Source: a virus. Taken from it: DNA of 35,005 nucleotides. Below are positions 18,371 to 27,625 of this stretch, in pieces. The notes under the pieces are model-generated. The model had not been told where the DNA came from and did no database searches. It saw only the letters and a list, made by a program, of their open reading frames with translations. A program made the translations under genes and the position numbers. Each line of letters begins with the position of its first letter. The stretch's first letter is position 1. Location of the stretch: positions 1-35,005 of the IMG/VR virus record IMGVR_UViG_3300025879_000052; one strand, 5' to 3'.

Positions 18371-19198
18371 TTATAAATTTTTCTCTATAGATCTATAAAT
18401 TTCAACACCTTCATCTGTTTTTAAGAAGGCTGCAAATGCAGAGTAAGGATTTTCATCAAAAGGTACATTCATTAATTTTCTACCATTTGATCCCCATGAG
18501 AAGGTTCTTTGATCTTGAGATAGTTTAATTATTCCAGCTTCAGCTGCTTTAACAGCAAAGTTTCTTAATTGTACATTTTCATCATTCGCTAACTCTAAGA
18601 ACATACTAGGATTATTCCTAGCGAATAATAATAAATCTCTTTTAATCTCCTTAGAGCTCATAGAATTAACTGAGGAACCGTGTTCTACTCTCATTATTGC
18701 TTCAGCGTGGTCTATATCTATCGATCTTGCCGCTGTCATAGCATCTATTTGTAAGTCTAATATATCTAATTCATCTTCAGCAACTTCAACAGGACTAAAC
18801 TCTGCGTATATTCTGTTTTTTAGTGGATGATATAGAGATAATAACTTTTGTAAGTTTTGTTTTTCTTTAGGTACCATTAATGTACCATTACTAAAAATTA
18901 TGTGACCTAACGTAGCTTCTCCTTCTTGTTCTTTTTTAAATGGAGATGACTGGTTAGTCGCATATCTAATTTCTTTTTGTTCACCAGACTCTTTATCAAA
19001 ATACAATAAAGCATGCTTTGATGTATGTCTAGATGGTATTGTATATGTTAATGGGCTAATGCCTCTAGTTAAAATATATGTTCTATCTTTTATTTCCCAA
19101 GATGGTTTCACTTGTTGTTTTTGAACTGTTTTGTTTTCTTGAACAGTTGGTTTCTGAGGAGCAACCTCAGCTTTTTTTGCTGTAGCTTGTTTAGCCAT
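18371..19198 (-). CDS. Conserved head or neck protein, 275 aa
   Basis: The N-terminal ~33 residues are Lys/Gln/Ala-rich and probably disordered. A conserved segment follows (DRTYILTRGISPLTYTIPSR), as seen in proteins placed just after the capsid gene in other marine phages. The middle contains a helical region (DILDLQIDAMTAARSIDID) and a short Ala-rich helix (NFAVKAAEAG). No enzymatic motif. It is bordered by two hairpins, at 19229-19269 upstream and 18323-18351 downstream, so its dosage may be set separately. Exact virion role unknown. Confidence 0.7.
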   Translation of the reverse strand: MAKQATAKKAEVAPQKPTVQENKTVQKQQVKPSWEIKDRTYILTRGISPLTYTIPSRHTSKHALLYFDKESGEQKEIRYATNQSSPFKKEQEGEATLGHIIFSNGTLMVPKEKQNLQKLLSLYHPLKNRIYAEFSPVEVAEDELDILDLQIDAMTAARSIDIDHAEAIMRVEHGSSVNSMSSKEIKRDLLLFARNNPSMFLELANDENVQLRNFAVKAAEAGIIKLSQDQRTFSWGSNGRKLMNVPFDENPYSAFAAFLKTDEGVEIYRSIEKNL

Positions 19199-19228
19199 AA
19201 TATAATAAAATTTAATAGTTTAATAAGG

Positions 19229-19269
19229 GTAATATTTACCCCCGTCAGTTCAACGAGGGTAAGTATTAC
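19229..19269 (-). terminator. Strong hairpin just after the capsid gene
   Basis: An inverted repeat of 16 bases pairs 19229-19244 with 19254-19269 around a 9-base loop, with two mismatched positions that can form G-U pairs. The stem begins 8 bases after the capsid stop codon. On the minus strand the RNA continues with an A/U-rich stretch but no clean U-run directly after the stem. It could act as a partial terminator, an mRNA-stabilising end or an attenuator between the capsid gene and the next gene. Confidence 0.75.
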
Positions 19270-19276
19270 ATGTGAG

Positions 19277-20728
19277 TTATACTCCTTGGAATAATACAAA
19301 GTTGTTAGCGCCTTGTACACATAAACATCTTTCAGATAAGAAGTTTACTTCCATTGCATCTAAGTCAGAAGTGAAAGCTCCACCAGCAGAACCAGTTAAC
19401 CAAGTTTTCATTCTTCTATCATCAGCTTGAGAAGCTCTATATCTTACGTGTAAGAAAGGACGTCTGATGTTAGTTCCTAAGATTTGGTCATAAACTGTAG
19501 AAGTTCCAGCAGGAATTAATACACCTTCAACACTTGCAACAGCTCCTTGAATTGCTCCACGAGTAGATGCGTCGTTTAAGTATTTCCAGTCAGTCTTGTA
19601 GAAGTCGTAAGAACCTCTTCTGAATCCTGAGAATCCTAAGTTTAATGCCATATCTTCTGAATTTTCAAATAATCCATAAGCAGTACCTCCGTTGTTTCCA
19701 GAAGAGATGTCAGATAGCATGTCATCAAAATCTAAAGCAGTTTGTCTGTTTAAGAATAACATGTTCTCTTCAATAGCTCCTTGAGTATCTAAGTTTTTCA
19801 AGATCTCATCAAAAGCAGCTAATCCAGTTGCAGCAGTAAAACCAACATTTACATTACCTCTATCTTTGATAGCAGCAAATAAACCTTGAGTACCTTTTAC
19901 TCCAGCAGCTTCAGCACCAGAAGAAGCAGCAGCTTTTTCACCTTCAACTACAGACATTTCCAAGTAGTCTTCAAAACGTAATCTAGTTTCAGACTCAGCT
20001 TTTAAATACCATAAATATCCAGAAGCACCATCTTCAGTAGCTACTTCAACCCATCCAATCTGAGCCATATCAGATCCAGAAACTACATATTTATTTCTGA
20101 TAATGATAGGAGAGTTAGAGTGTTGAGTAAAAGAAGGAGTGATAGATTTGTAACCGTTTACATCAGTAGCTCCAGTAGAGTTAGCAATGCTAGATCCTTT
20201 TCCATATTCAGAACCGTATACAAAGATTTTTAATCCTGTAGCAGCTAAAGCACCAGTGTTAGCAGCAGTATAAGGAGCAACCTCGATAGTAGCAGTAGAA
20301 CCAGTCTGAGAAGATTCAGTTACTAAAGCTTTTAATTCTAGACCAGCTGGATCTAAGATCACAACAGTTTGGTTTTTAGAAATTACGTTTTCTACAAATG
20401 CATCTCCAGAACCACCAACCGTAAAAGTTAAAGTGTTAGTTCCGTCGTTAGCTACATCGTTGTAAGCAACGTGTAATCTGTTTTGTTCAGACCAAATTAC
20501 TTGATCAGAAGTCATTGGCATCTCAGCACCAACCATACGTAAGAATCCAGATAAAGTTCTGTTTCCATAACGCTCTACTTCTTGTTCGTAGATCTCTGGT
20601 AAATACTGTTGTGCGAATGTGTTTGAATCTCCAGCTCCTGAACCACCGTTAAATGATAAGAAGTTAGATTCTAAAATTTGTTGTTTTTGACTCGGTTTAA
20701 TTGAACCGAAAGCAGGACTTAAAGCCAT
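19277..20728 (-). CDS. Major capsid protein, 483 aa
   Basis: The likely HK97-fold shell protein. It lies right after the scaffold and has the N-terminal EVERYGNRTLSGFLRM and SDQVIWSEQNRLHV segments that recur in capsid proteins of uncultured marine phages. The middle holds beta-rich and Gly/Ala segments, and the end reads GANNFVLFQGV. No N-terminal signal or protease site is obvious. The gene is followed within 8 bases by a strong hairpin (see 19229-19269), which may limit read-through or stabilise its message. Identification is by position and motif memory. Confidence 0.85.
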   Translation of the reverse strand: MALSPAFGSIKPSQKQQILESNFLSFNGGSGAGDSNTFAQQYLPEIYEQEVERYGNRTLSGFLRMVGAEMPMTSDQVIWSEQNRLHVAYNDVANDGTNTLTFTVGGSGDAFVENVISKNQTVVILDPAGLELKALVTESSQTGSTATIEVAPYTAANTGALAATGLKIFVYGSEYGKGSSIANSTGATDVNGYKSITPSFTQHSNSPIIIRNKYVVSGSDMAQIGWVEVATEDGASGYLWYLKAESETRLRFEDYLEMSVVEGEKAAASSGAEAAGVKGTQGLFAAIKDRGNVNVGFTAATGLAAFDEILKNLDTQGAIEENMLFLNRQTALDFDDMLSDISSGNNGGTAYGLFENSEDMALNLGFSGFRRGSYDFYKTDWKYLNDASTRGAIQGAVASVEGVLIPAGTSTVYDQILGTNIRRPFLHVRYRASQADDRRMKTWLTGSAGGAFTSDLDAMEVNFLSERCLCVQGANNFVLFQGV

Positions 20729-20741
20729 AATTTAAAGTTTT

Positions 20742-21893
20742 TTAGTTAAATTTTTTTGTTTTTATCTTTAGTTTTGAAGAGTCAAGACCGCTAATTGCTT
20801 TTACTTTTAAACCGTTAATAAATACATTACCGCTAGCGTTTTGCCTAGGTTCAGTACTTATGTTTTTTGATTTAGCCACAACGTCTTTTACTGCATCAGC
20901 TTTACCTTGCTCGTAAAAATGTTGTGCTATAGTGTCAGCATTTCGCGCTGCATATAAAGCTTTGTGGTAACCTTTAGCGTCTTCAATACTTCCGTCTTTA
21001 CCAAGGAACTTCCCTATAAAATTAGAAATATCAGATTGAGCTTCAGCCACACTTTTAGCGTTTTTTATACCGTATCTAAACTTCTTTTCTCCGACATTGA
21101 AATCAAAACCTTTGAAATTGTCGTTTAATAAATTGTTAGTTTCTTGTACAAATTTGCTGTGCTTTTGTTTAGCAGCTTCTTGATCTTCTTTGTATCGGTT
21201 AAAAAAGTCCATAGCTTTTTGTTGGTCCTGAGTTACGCCGGGTCTCAACTTGATTTCGTCGTAGTATTTACTCTTGGTTTCCTCTAAAAAGTTTCTAGCT
21301 TTTGCAACCTCTTCTTTATACGCTATTTTTGTTTTACGTATATCTCTTTCATCATCTAATTCTTCGTCGTACGAAAAATCTTCCATGATTATATTTATAT
21401 CCTCACTATCTAAGTGTGGTTTTGTTTTTTTGTAATACTCTCTCAATAAAGTATTGTTATCTATGTTAGAGTAATCGGTGTTTAATCTAACGTAATCATT
21501 TATGTTTCCACCTGTTTCTTCCATAAATGCAACTAACTTCTCTATATTTTCAGGTAGTTTAGCACCTGTTTTTTCGTTGTTAGTTAAAGCGTTGTCAAAT
21601 TGTTCTTCTAAGTTTTCGACGTCTTCCTTTATTTCATCTTCAACTATTTCTTGTATAACGTTTAAAGATTCTTCAGAAGAACTGTCTTCTATAACTTCTT
21701 CTGTAACATTTTCGCTTGTTGTTTGGTTTTCGGTTAAATCAACTTTGACAACGTCTGGGATAATTTCTCCTTGAGATTCTGCGTCTATTTTTGGTATATC
21801 TACCTTAGTAACACTGTTTTCTTGACCTAAGTTTTTAGGTTTTTTAGGTTTAGACTTTATTTTAAAGTCTCCTTCTTGTTTCACTTCTGACAT
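20742..21893 (-). CDS. Scaffolding protein (putative), 383 aa
   Basis: The first ~100 residues are acidic and disordered-looking (Glu/Asp/Ser/Val-rich). The middle is helical and charged, with segments such as YKEEVAKARNFLEETK. The C-terminus is basic (SSKLKIKTKKFN), a common scaffold feature for docking to the capsid protein. It lies between the portal and major capsid genes, the usual place for a scaffold. No protease motif is seen. The assignment is by composition and synteny. Confidence 0.8.
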   Translation of the reverse strand: MSEVKQEGDFKIKSKPKKPKNLGQENSVTKVDIPKIDAESQGEIIPDVVKVDLTENQTTSENVTEEVIEDSSSEESLNVIQEIVEDEIKEDVENLEEQFDNALTNNEKTGAKLPENIEKLVAFMEETGGNINDYVRLNTDYSNIDNNTLLREYYKKTKPHLDSEDINIIMEDFSYDEELDDERDIRKTKIAYKEEVAKARNFLEETKSKYYDEIKLRPGVTQDQQKAMDFFNRYKEDQEAAKQKHSKFVQETNNLLNDNFKGFDFNVGEKKFRYGIKNAKSVAEAQSDISNFIGKFLGKDGSIEDAKGYHKALYAARNADTIAQHFYEQGKADAVKDVVAKSKNISTEPRQNASGNVFINGLKVKAISGLDSSKLKIKTKKFN

Positions 21894-21922
21894 AATATAA
21901 TATAATTAAATAATTTGTTTTT

Positions 21923-24343
21923 TTATCTTGGCTCAAAAGACCCTAAACCAAAACTACCTAGAACATCATTACCTGATGATTCAAAATTCTTTGGTAAAGA
22001 GTCAGTTTGTCTTTGGTTTATCAACTCTGACTGCTGAGTGGCTTGTATTTTTGTTCTTTCGTCTTTTCTATCTTCAATACTATCCAGCTTATTTTTCTCA
22101 GCCTCAGCTTTTATTTTAGCTAGCTGCATTTGATAATTAAACTCTTCAGCCATAAGTTGTTTTTTAATCTCAGCTTCTTGTTGCATTTGTTGTATCTTGA
22201 ACTGAGATTTACCTTGCTCTATTTGTAACTCTGTTTGAGCTAAGGCTTGTTGTTTTTGAAGTTCTGCTAAAGCAGCTTTTTCAGCATTCTCAGCATTTGC
22301 TTGAGCTTGAGCCTGTATATTTGCTTGTTGAGCCTGTTGTGCTTCTTTTTGTTTTCTTTTCTTTTTCTGCTTCAATAGTTGATTAGCTAATTTAAGATTA
22401 GATATGTTTCTCAAATCTATAGCGTCATCTAAATCTATACCACCACTTTGAAGTGCTATCTGTATGTTTTGCTCTAAAGATTGTTTGTCTTCCTCTTCAG
22501 GTTCTAGTTCTAAAAATATACCAAACTCGTGCATGTTTAAAAACTTCATCTGCTCTAAAGTATTAGCATTAGAAAAACTAATAGCGTTCATAAGAGCATT
22601 TTTAGTTAAAGGGAAGTTTAACATATCAGCAACCCTTAGACTTATATTCTCACATGTTCTAACAGTTATGTACATTAAAGACTGTAATATGTGTTTTGTA
22701 GCAACGTTAGAGTTTGCAGCTGCTAATTTCTGTAAACCTACTAACGAGTCTTTAGATGGCATACTACCATCTCTAGCCTCATTTAAGCCTGTAACGTCTC
22801 TTATCATTTGTAAATAGTATTGATAAGTTTGTGTTAATGCTTGTATTTTACTTATACCAGAAGATGAGTTTAATTCTTGAATAGGTACTTTACCACGGTT
22901 AACATCTCCGTCTTGAGTTAAAGATCTACCAACAATACTACCAGTTTGAAAATACATATTCAAAGCCTCTTGAGGATTGTACGATGTTCCATTACCTAAG
23001 TCAACCTCAGCTAAACCGTCAACATCAACAAAAACCCCATCAGGCACCATTTTAGATAATACTTGCTGTATTTTTAAATGCGTTATTTGAATCATATCAG
23101 CAAAACCAACACATTTACTAACTAAACTATCTATACGACCTTTATACATTCTAGGTGCAGATATAGAATAATTCATATCTACTCTAGTTTGATCACTATA
23201 AGGTCTAGTCATATTTTCAGCTAGTTCCCATTTAAGCATTTTGTCTTGACCTAGTATTTTTGCTCCACTATATAAAACCTCTATAGATCTAGAAACTGTT
23301 TCAAAGTTATCATTTTCTGGTGGGTTAAAAGTATCTGGTTTTTCTAAAGCTTTTTCTAAACCTTGATCTGTTCTTTTTATTTTAAAAACTTGATTAGAAT
23401 ACGTTTTGTATTCAAAGTATAAGACTTGAACATTGTCGTAGTTATTGTCTTGACCATTGTACTGTCTAGTGTAACTAGATACTGGTGATGTTTTTTCTAT
23501 TTCTTTTAAATCTTCATCAGTTAGATCAGAGAACTGTTTTTTTAGCTCTTGTAAAGAAACACTTTTTACTTCACCAACATAATATATATCTTCAAAGTTT
23601 GGGTCTTCTGTGTAAGAATAAACTAAATTAGCAGGATCAACATACTTAACAGTAACACCTTCTGATAAATTAAAATCTGTTTTAACAGCTCCAATACCTA
23701 ATATAGTTAAATCTTGAGCAACTCTCTTTTTTACTTCTGGGTATTTGTTAAAGTCTAATATGTTATTTATTACCTCCTCTTCAGCTATCTCAACAGCTTG
23801 CTTATAATTTAACTGCATGTGCAGCTCTAACTCTTCTGGGTTTTTTGGAAGTTCAACGTCAGATATATTTGTTCTTTTAAACTCTTGCCCAGTAACTTCT
23901 TTAGCTTGAGCCATTAGATCACTAGCGAAAGCGTCTTCAGCTAAACCTTCAGCGTATTTAGTTCTTTGTTCTAAAGCGTAAGGATCTGTAGCATAAGACT
24001 TAATCTCATAGCCTTTATCGACCATACCGTTAACAACAATATCAACAAACTTAGATAAAACAGCAACTGGTTGCCAGTCTAAATTTAAATAAGACAAATC
24101 ACCATTAACAGATAATTCATCTTTATATTTTTGAACAGATTGCTCTCCTCTTGCGTATAAACGTAATCTATGAAAGTTTTGCCAGTTATTACCAAATCTA
24201 CCACCTGCTCCAGCGCCTCTATCGCCGCTAAACCATTCGTTTTCTATAGCTCTACCTACTTCGTAACCGTAATCATAACTTTGCTTTTCTACATCAGGTA
24301 CAACCTGACTTGGGAAAGAACTATTTACACTTTTATAAATCAT
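21923..24343 (-). CDS. Portal protein, 806 aa
   Basis: Dodecameric head vertex through which DNA is packaged and ejected. The N-terminal part has the conserved portal features of this phage group (NFHRLRLYARGEQSVQKY, LNLDWQPVAVLSKFVDIV). The last ~160 residues (from about 645) form a very Gln/Ala/Glu/Lys-rich segment that is probably a long coiled coil, similar to the barrel or C-terminal extension of podovirus portals. The final residues (GSFGLGSFEPR) resemble a short tail. It starts directly after the terminase stop. Confidence 0.9.
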   Translation of the reverse strand: MIYKSVNSSFPSQVVPDVEKQSYDYGYEVGRAIENEWFSGDRGAGAGGRFGNNWQNFHRLRLYARGEQSVQKYKDELSVNGDLSYLNLDWQPVAVLSKFVDIVVNGMVDKGYEIKSYATDPYALEQRTKYAEGLAEDAFASDLMAQAKEVTGQEFKRTNISDVELPKNPEELELHMQLNYKQAVEIAEEEVINNILDFNKYPEVKKRVAQDLTILGIGAVKTDFNLSEGVTVKYVDPANLVYSYTEDPNFEDIYYVGEVKSVSLQELKKQFSDLTDEDLKEIEKTSPVSSYTRQYNGQDNNYDNVQVLYFEYKTYSNQVFKIKRTDQGLEKALEKPDTFNPPENDNFETVSRSIEVLYSGAKILGQDKMLKWELAENMTRPYSDQTRVDMNYSISAPRMYKGRIDSLVSKCVGFADMIQITHLKIQQVLSKMVPDGVFVDVDGLAEVDLGNGTSYNPQEALNMYFQTGSIVGRSLTQDGDVNRGKVPIQELNSSSGISKIQALTQTYQYYLQMIRDVTGLNEARDGSMPSKDSLVGLQKLAAANSNVATKHILQSLMYITVRTCENISLRVADMLNFPLTKNALMNAISFSNANTLEQMKFLNMHEFGIFLELEPEEEDKQSLEQNIQIALQSGGIDLDDAIDLRNISNLKLANQLLKQKKKRKQKEAQQAQQANIQAQAQANAENAEKAALAELQKQQALAQTELQIEQGKSQFKIQQMQQEAEIKKQLMAEEFNYQMQLAKIKAEAEKNKLDSIEDRKDERTKIQATQQSELINQRQTDSLPKNFESSGNDVLGSFGLGSFEPR

Positions 24344-26569
24344 TTATTGTATTATTTTTGAAGTATATCCTTTATTGTCGTATTTATTAAACTTTAAAGT
24401 AGGTTTATTTTTTTCTTGTTTATATACTGGTGTGTATTTATTTTTGTTACAAGCCATTATAGCTAAACCAGAACTTATAGTTGCATCAAACTTTGTTCTG
24501 TTGTTTATGTCAAATCTAGACCAATCTTCTAAAGTTCTTTGAAAATACATATCACCATAACCTCTTTCTGTAGCACCTACAAAATCATTTATATAAGATT
24601 CTATGGCCGCGGCGTGAGCTTGCTTAATATCCTCACTAGAGTTTGGTATACCACCAATTTCTTTCTCTGTTACAGATAATTTTGAATATATTTTATCTGG
24701 TCTATTTATTGAGAACCCTCTATAACCTCTTCTTTTGAAATGGTACAATAGTCTAGGTTTATTGTTTTCCGCTAATATTGGCATTCCGTAAAAAATGCAA
24801 GCCATTAAAATGTCTTCAAAGAATATCTCAGCTGTTTGCGGTCTAGCTATATACTCTAAAAAAAACATATTAGCCGGAGCGTCTTCCATACTAAACTTTG
24901 TTAAACCATGTAAAGATCCTTTAGAACCTCTATTGTCTACAGTACCAGATATATCGTAGCTGTCACAACCAAAAGCTCCTACGTGCTCATTGCCTGGATA
25001 TTTAATACCGTTTTTAATTATAACCTTATTCTGTAATTCAGCTTTAGGAATCCAACTAACTAAAAATCTTCCATCGTTGTTCGGTACAAACTGCACTCTA
25101 GTGTCTTTAACTCCATTAACCCATTGAAAACTACCTTTAGTAACTTCTTTTTGGTTATTTAGATCTTCATTGTAATCTATTTGTTCGTATATCTTTGTTA
25201 AGTTAAACAAAGACAATTTAGCTTCGTCTCTAAAAGCGTGTTTCTCTGTTCTTGGAAATTGACGATAGTATTCATTTAAACCATCTTGATCGTTTTTTAA
25301 ACCTTCAACCTCATTGTCCCAGTGATCAATAACACCTTGGTCTATAATATCACCGTTAGAATCTAAAACTTCCTTTTTTGGTTTATCGAATACAGGTAAT
25401 CCATAACGATCAATGAATCCTTCGTAATTCCATTCCATAGGTATGAACAAACTATATAATCCCGAGCTAGTCTGACCATTGCGGTTTCTTTCTGTGACGT
25501 CTGATGCATAGTATAGTTTTTTAAAGTTTTTACCACCTTTATCTAAAGCGTTTGACGTTGAACCCATCATACACTTACCAACGATTTTACTACCTAATCT
25601 TAAACACGTTTTTGTAACTCGCCAGTTATTTAATATATTATCAGGTCTCTCCCATTTACCACTTTCATCGTGAGCTAATAATTTTAGCTTTTCACCATCA
25701 TAAGAGTTATCTCCTGTATTTTTCCAGTCAATAGTTGTATCTAAACCATCTAATTCAATTTCATCTACACCGTCGTTTAACTTTTTCCTCGTAAGTTTAG
25801 AAGCTGGAACCCTATAAGCTAATTCTGTTTTAGGTCTATCCATACCGTCTTGTATAGGTCTAAAGAAAAAAGGATAATTTATACTTATGGGTACAACTTT
25901 ATCTGTAAACATTTTTTTAGCATCAGCTCCAGACTTAGACAATATACCAAACCTAGCATCAGAAGACATTGTAGCTTGATTAACTAACTCAGCAGAAGAC
26001 ATAAAACTAAAACCAGAACGTCTATTTTTTAAATAACACATACCGTAGCATCTATTATCAGCTTTACAAGCTTCCCAAAAAATAAAGAACAATCTATTTG
26101 ACTCTCTATAATCAGCTGAACCTACATCAATCTTTGACCATTGTAGATACATGTAATGTGTACCAGTTATATAAGTAGATTTACCGTTATTCTTAAACCA
26201 AAAACCTTGCTCACGTCTATTAAACTCTTCATCTATATAATCGTACCAAGTTTCTTTGAAATCTGAATCATACTTATTCCAATCAAATACGCTTTTTATT
26301 CTAGTTAATTCTTTTGGGTAATCTATTTTCTTCCACACTTGCTCTTCTTCTATATCAGAGCACTTGTAAACTTCTTTAGGTTCTTTCGGTAGAGCTATTT
26401 TTAGGTTTTGTATTTCTATAATCTCACCTATAGTTCCATCACCACTTATTATAACTATATCGTGTTCAGCGTTATAACCTCTCTCCCACTTTTTATACCT
26501 ATTGTTTCTTTTTAATACAGAAGGCTTTATGTGATCTTTTATTGTTTTTACAAGTGTTTGCTTATACAT
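24344..26569 (-). CDS. terL: Terminase large subunit, 741 aa
   Basis: DNA-packaging motor. The N-terminal ATPase has a variant Walker A (KNRRSGFS, about residues 181-188), Walker B (LKLLAHDE, 295-302) and a coupling motif (GSTSN, 336-340). The C-terminal RNase H-like nuclease has GCDSYD (Asp536 candidate) and LAENN (Glu601 candidate), with a later acidic residue to complete the metal site. The length suits large marine-phage and crAss-like terminases. The ~180-residue region before the ATPase is longer than in T4- or T7-type enzymes. It overlaps the putative small subunit by one base and abuts the portal gene with none (TAAATG). Confidence 0.93.
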   Translation of the reverse strand: MYKQTLVKTIKDHIKPSVLKRNNRYKKWERGYNAEHDIVIISGDGTIGEIIEIQNLKIALPKEPKEVYKCSDIEEEQVWKKIDYPKELTRIKSVFDWNKYDSDFKETWYDYIDEEFNRREQGFWFKNNGKSTYITGTHYMYLQWSKIDVGSADYRESNRLFFIFWEACKADNRCYGMCYLKNRRSGFSFMSSAELVNQATMSSDARFGILSKSGADAKKMFTDKVVPISINYPFFFRPIQDGMDRPKTELAYRVPASKLTRKKLNDGVDEIELDGLDTTIDWKNTGDNSYDGEKLKLLAHDESGKWERPDNILNNWRVTKTCLRLGSKIVGKCMMGSTSNALDKGGKNFKKLYYASDVTERNRNGQTSSGLYSLFIPMEWNYEGFIDRYGLPVFDKPKKEVLDSNGDIIDQGVIDHWDNEVEGLKNDQDGLNEYYRQFPRTEKHAFRDEAKLSLFNLTKIYEQIDYNEDLNNQKEVTKGSFQWVNGVKDTRVQFVPNNDGRFLVSWIPKAELQNKVIIKNGIKYPGNEHVGAFGCDSYDISGTVDNRGSKGSLHGLTKFSMEDAPANMFFLEYIARPQTAEIFFEDILMACIFYGMPILAENNKPRLLYHFKRRGYRGFSINRPDKIYSKLSVTEKEIGGIPNSSEDIKQAHAAAIESYINDFVGATERGYGDMYFQRTLEDWSRFDINNRTKFDATISSGLAIMACNKNKYTPVYKQEKNKPTLKFNKYDNKGYTSKIIQ

Positions 26570-26844
26570 TACTTAGATCTTCCTTCAGCAAAACCTTTAA
26601 ACACTTTTTTATTCTCAGTATCTTTAGGTTTTTCTTTTAATAAATTTTCTTCTTCCTCTATACGGCTTAATATTTCAAAAGCATCGAATATAGCTAACTT
26701 CTTGGTAGCTGCTGCGTTTTTTAATCTGTCAGCGCTTATATCATCATCAGAGTCTACGATAGCTTCTTTAGCTACTTTTATAAGTTCCTCAACTGCTTTT
26801 TGCCCAGCTTGGATTATACTCTTCTTCGTTTCCTTTATATTCAT
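26569..26844 (-). CDS. terS: Putative small terminase subunit, 91 aa
   Basis: A short, charged, mainly helical protein directly upstream of the large terminase, with a one-base overlap (TAATG). The central DISADRLKNAAATKKLAIFD segment looks like a helical core for oligomerisation. Small terminases bind phage DNA and regulate the large subunit. At 91 residues it is shorter than most. The first 56 bases overlap the upstream gene in another frame, and there is no later in-frame Met, so the overlap is probably real. The call depends mainly on position and helical character. Confidence 0.55.
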   Translation of the reverse strand: MNIKETKKSIIQAGQKAVEELIKVAKEAIVDSDDDISADRLKNAAATKKLAIFDAFEILSRIEEEENLLKEKPKDTENKKVFKGFAEGRSK

Positions 26845-27394
26845 GCTTTAATAAAATATCATTTGATTCCATACAGTAAACTCTCATGTTATCTACAACA
26901 AACTCAAATTCTCTGTTTTGTTTATAGCTAACTAAGTCTCCCTCGGTTATTTCTAGCTCTTCTAACGAACTATTACCGATTTTTAATATACCAACACATT
27001 TTTGCTCTTTATCTAGCGAGAATGGATCAGTATTTTTTATAGGCATTATAAAACACCTATTACCTAAAGCTTTCCATTTATCTTTTCTTTTATATAGATA
27101 AATTTGATCTGGCTGACAAAAGTATGTGTTATCTTTAAACAACTTGCTACTATCTACAGCTTTACCTTTCTGATTGTAATATCTTCTAAATACATTATGA
27201 TGTATTATAACTGTATCACCTTTTTTTATAGGAGAGTTAAAAGCTGTTGGTGTAGATATTACTTTAGCTTCTCTACTAATAAACTTGAAGTTCTCTATGT
27301 TAGAGTTTGTTATTAGTTTTTTATCACCAATTTCAACTTCATTGTCGTACCTGCCACTAACTGGCTCCACTATAAAATCAAAAACGCCTCTCAT
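26789..27394 (-). CDS. Tandem GroES-like fold protein (putative), 201 aa
   Basis: I read two GroES-like halves. The C-terminal half (about 112-186) has RCFIMPI, then EGDLVSYKQNREFEFVVDN and MESNDILLK. This follows the GroES pattern of a GD-V loop, an ID-E strand, and an M-S-DIL end. The N-terminal half (about 4-105) has a similar FDFIVEPVSGRY start, RREAKV-like strands, KKGDTVIIHHNVFRR and a PDQIYLY end. No obvious GGIVLT-type mobile loop is visible in either half, so it might not bind GroEL. It sits immediately upstream of the small terminase and overlaps it by 56 bases. The fold is inferred by eye from strand patterns; the biochemical role is unknown. Confidence 0.6.
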   Translation of the reverse strand: MRGVFDFIVEPVSGRYDNEVEIGDKKLITNSNIENFKFISREAKVISTPTAFNSPIKKGDTVIIHHNVFRRYYNQKGKAVDSSKLFKDNTYFCQPDQIYLYKRKDKWKALGNRCFIMPIKNTDPFSLDKEQKCVGILKIGNSSLEELEITEGDLVSYKQNREFEFVVDNMRVYCMESNDILLKHEYKGNEEEYNPSWAKSS

Positions 27395-27621
27395 TAATAC
27401 TCTAAATCATATTCAACGGATATTGCCATGTTAGAATTAAACTTCTTCCATGGCATAACCTCGTTGTTTTTCTTAATGTATATGTTATAAGAGCGGTCAG
27501 ATTCGTTATAAAGTATACTACATATTTCGTGTCCACCATAAACATTTTGGTTGACAGAGTAATGCATAGCTTCGTTTTTGTAATCCGTACCTATGCTTAT
27601 TTTTCTTATAACAGTAGACAT
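27394..27621 (-). CDS. Conserved small phage protein, 75 aa
   Basis: A protein with IRKISIGTDYKNEAMHYSV and a C-terminal VMPWKKFNSNMAISVEYD, a pattern found in small proteins of marine phages located next to packaging genes. No known function. It starts 4 bases after the coiled-coil gene and its stop overlaps the next start by one base (TAATG), so it is part of the same translational unit as the tandem GroES-like gene and the terminase genes. Confidence 0.75.
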   Translation of the reverse strand: MSTVIRKISIGTDYKNEAMHYSVNQNVYGGHEICSILYNESDRSYNIYIKKNNEVMPWKKFNSNMAISVEYDLEY

Positions 27622-27625
27622 TTTA

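Noticed and set aside
19108-19320. Minus-strand 70-codon ORF across the capsid / head protein junction
   Set aside because: It overlaps two well-supported genes and the hairpin, and its Leu/Ile/Lys-rich product looks random.
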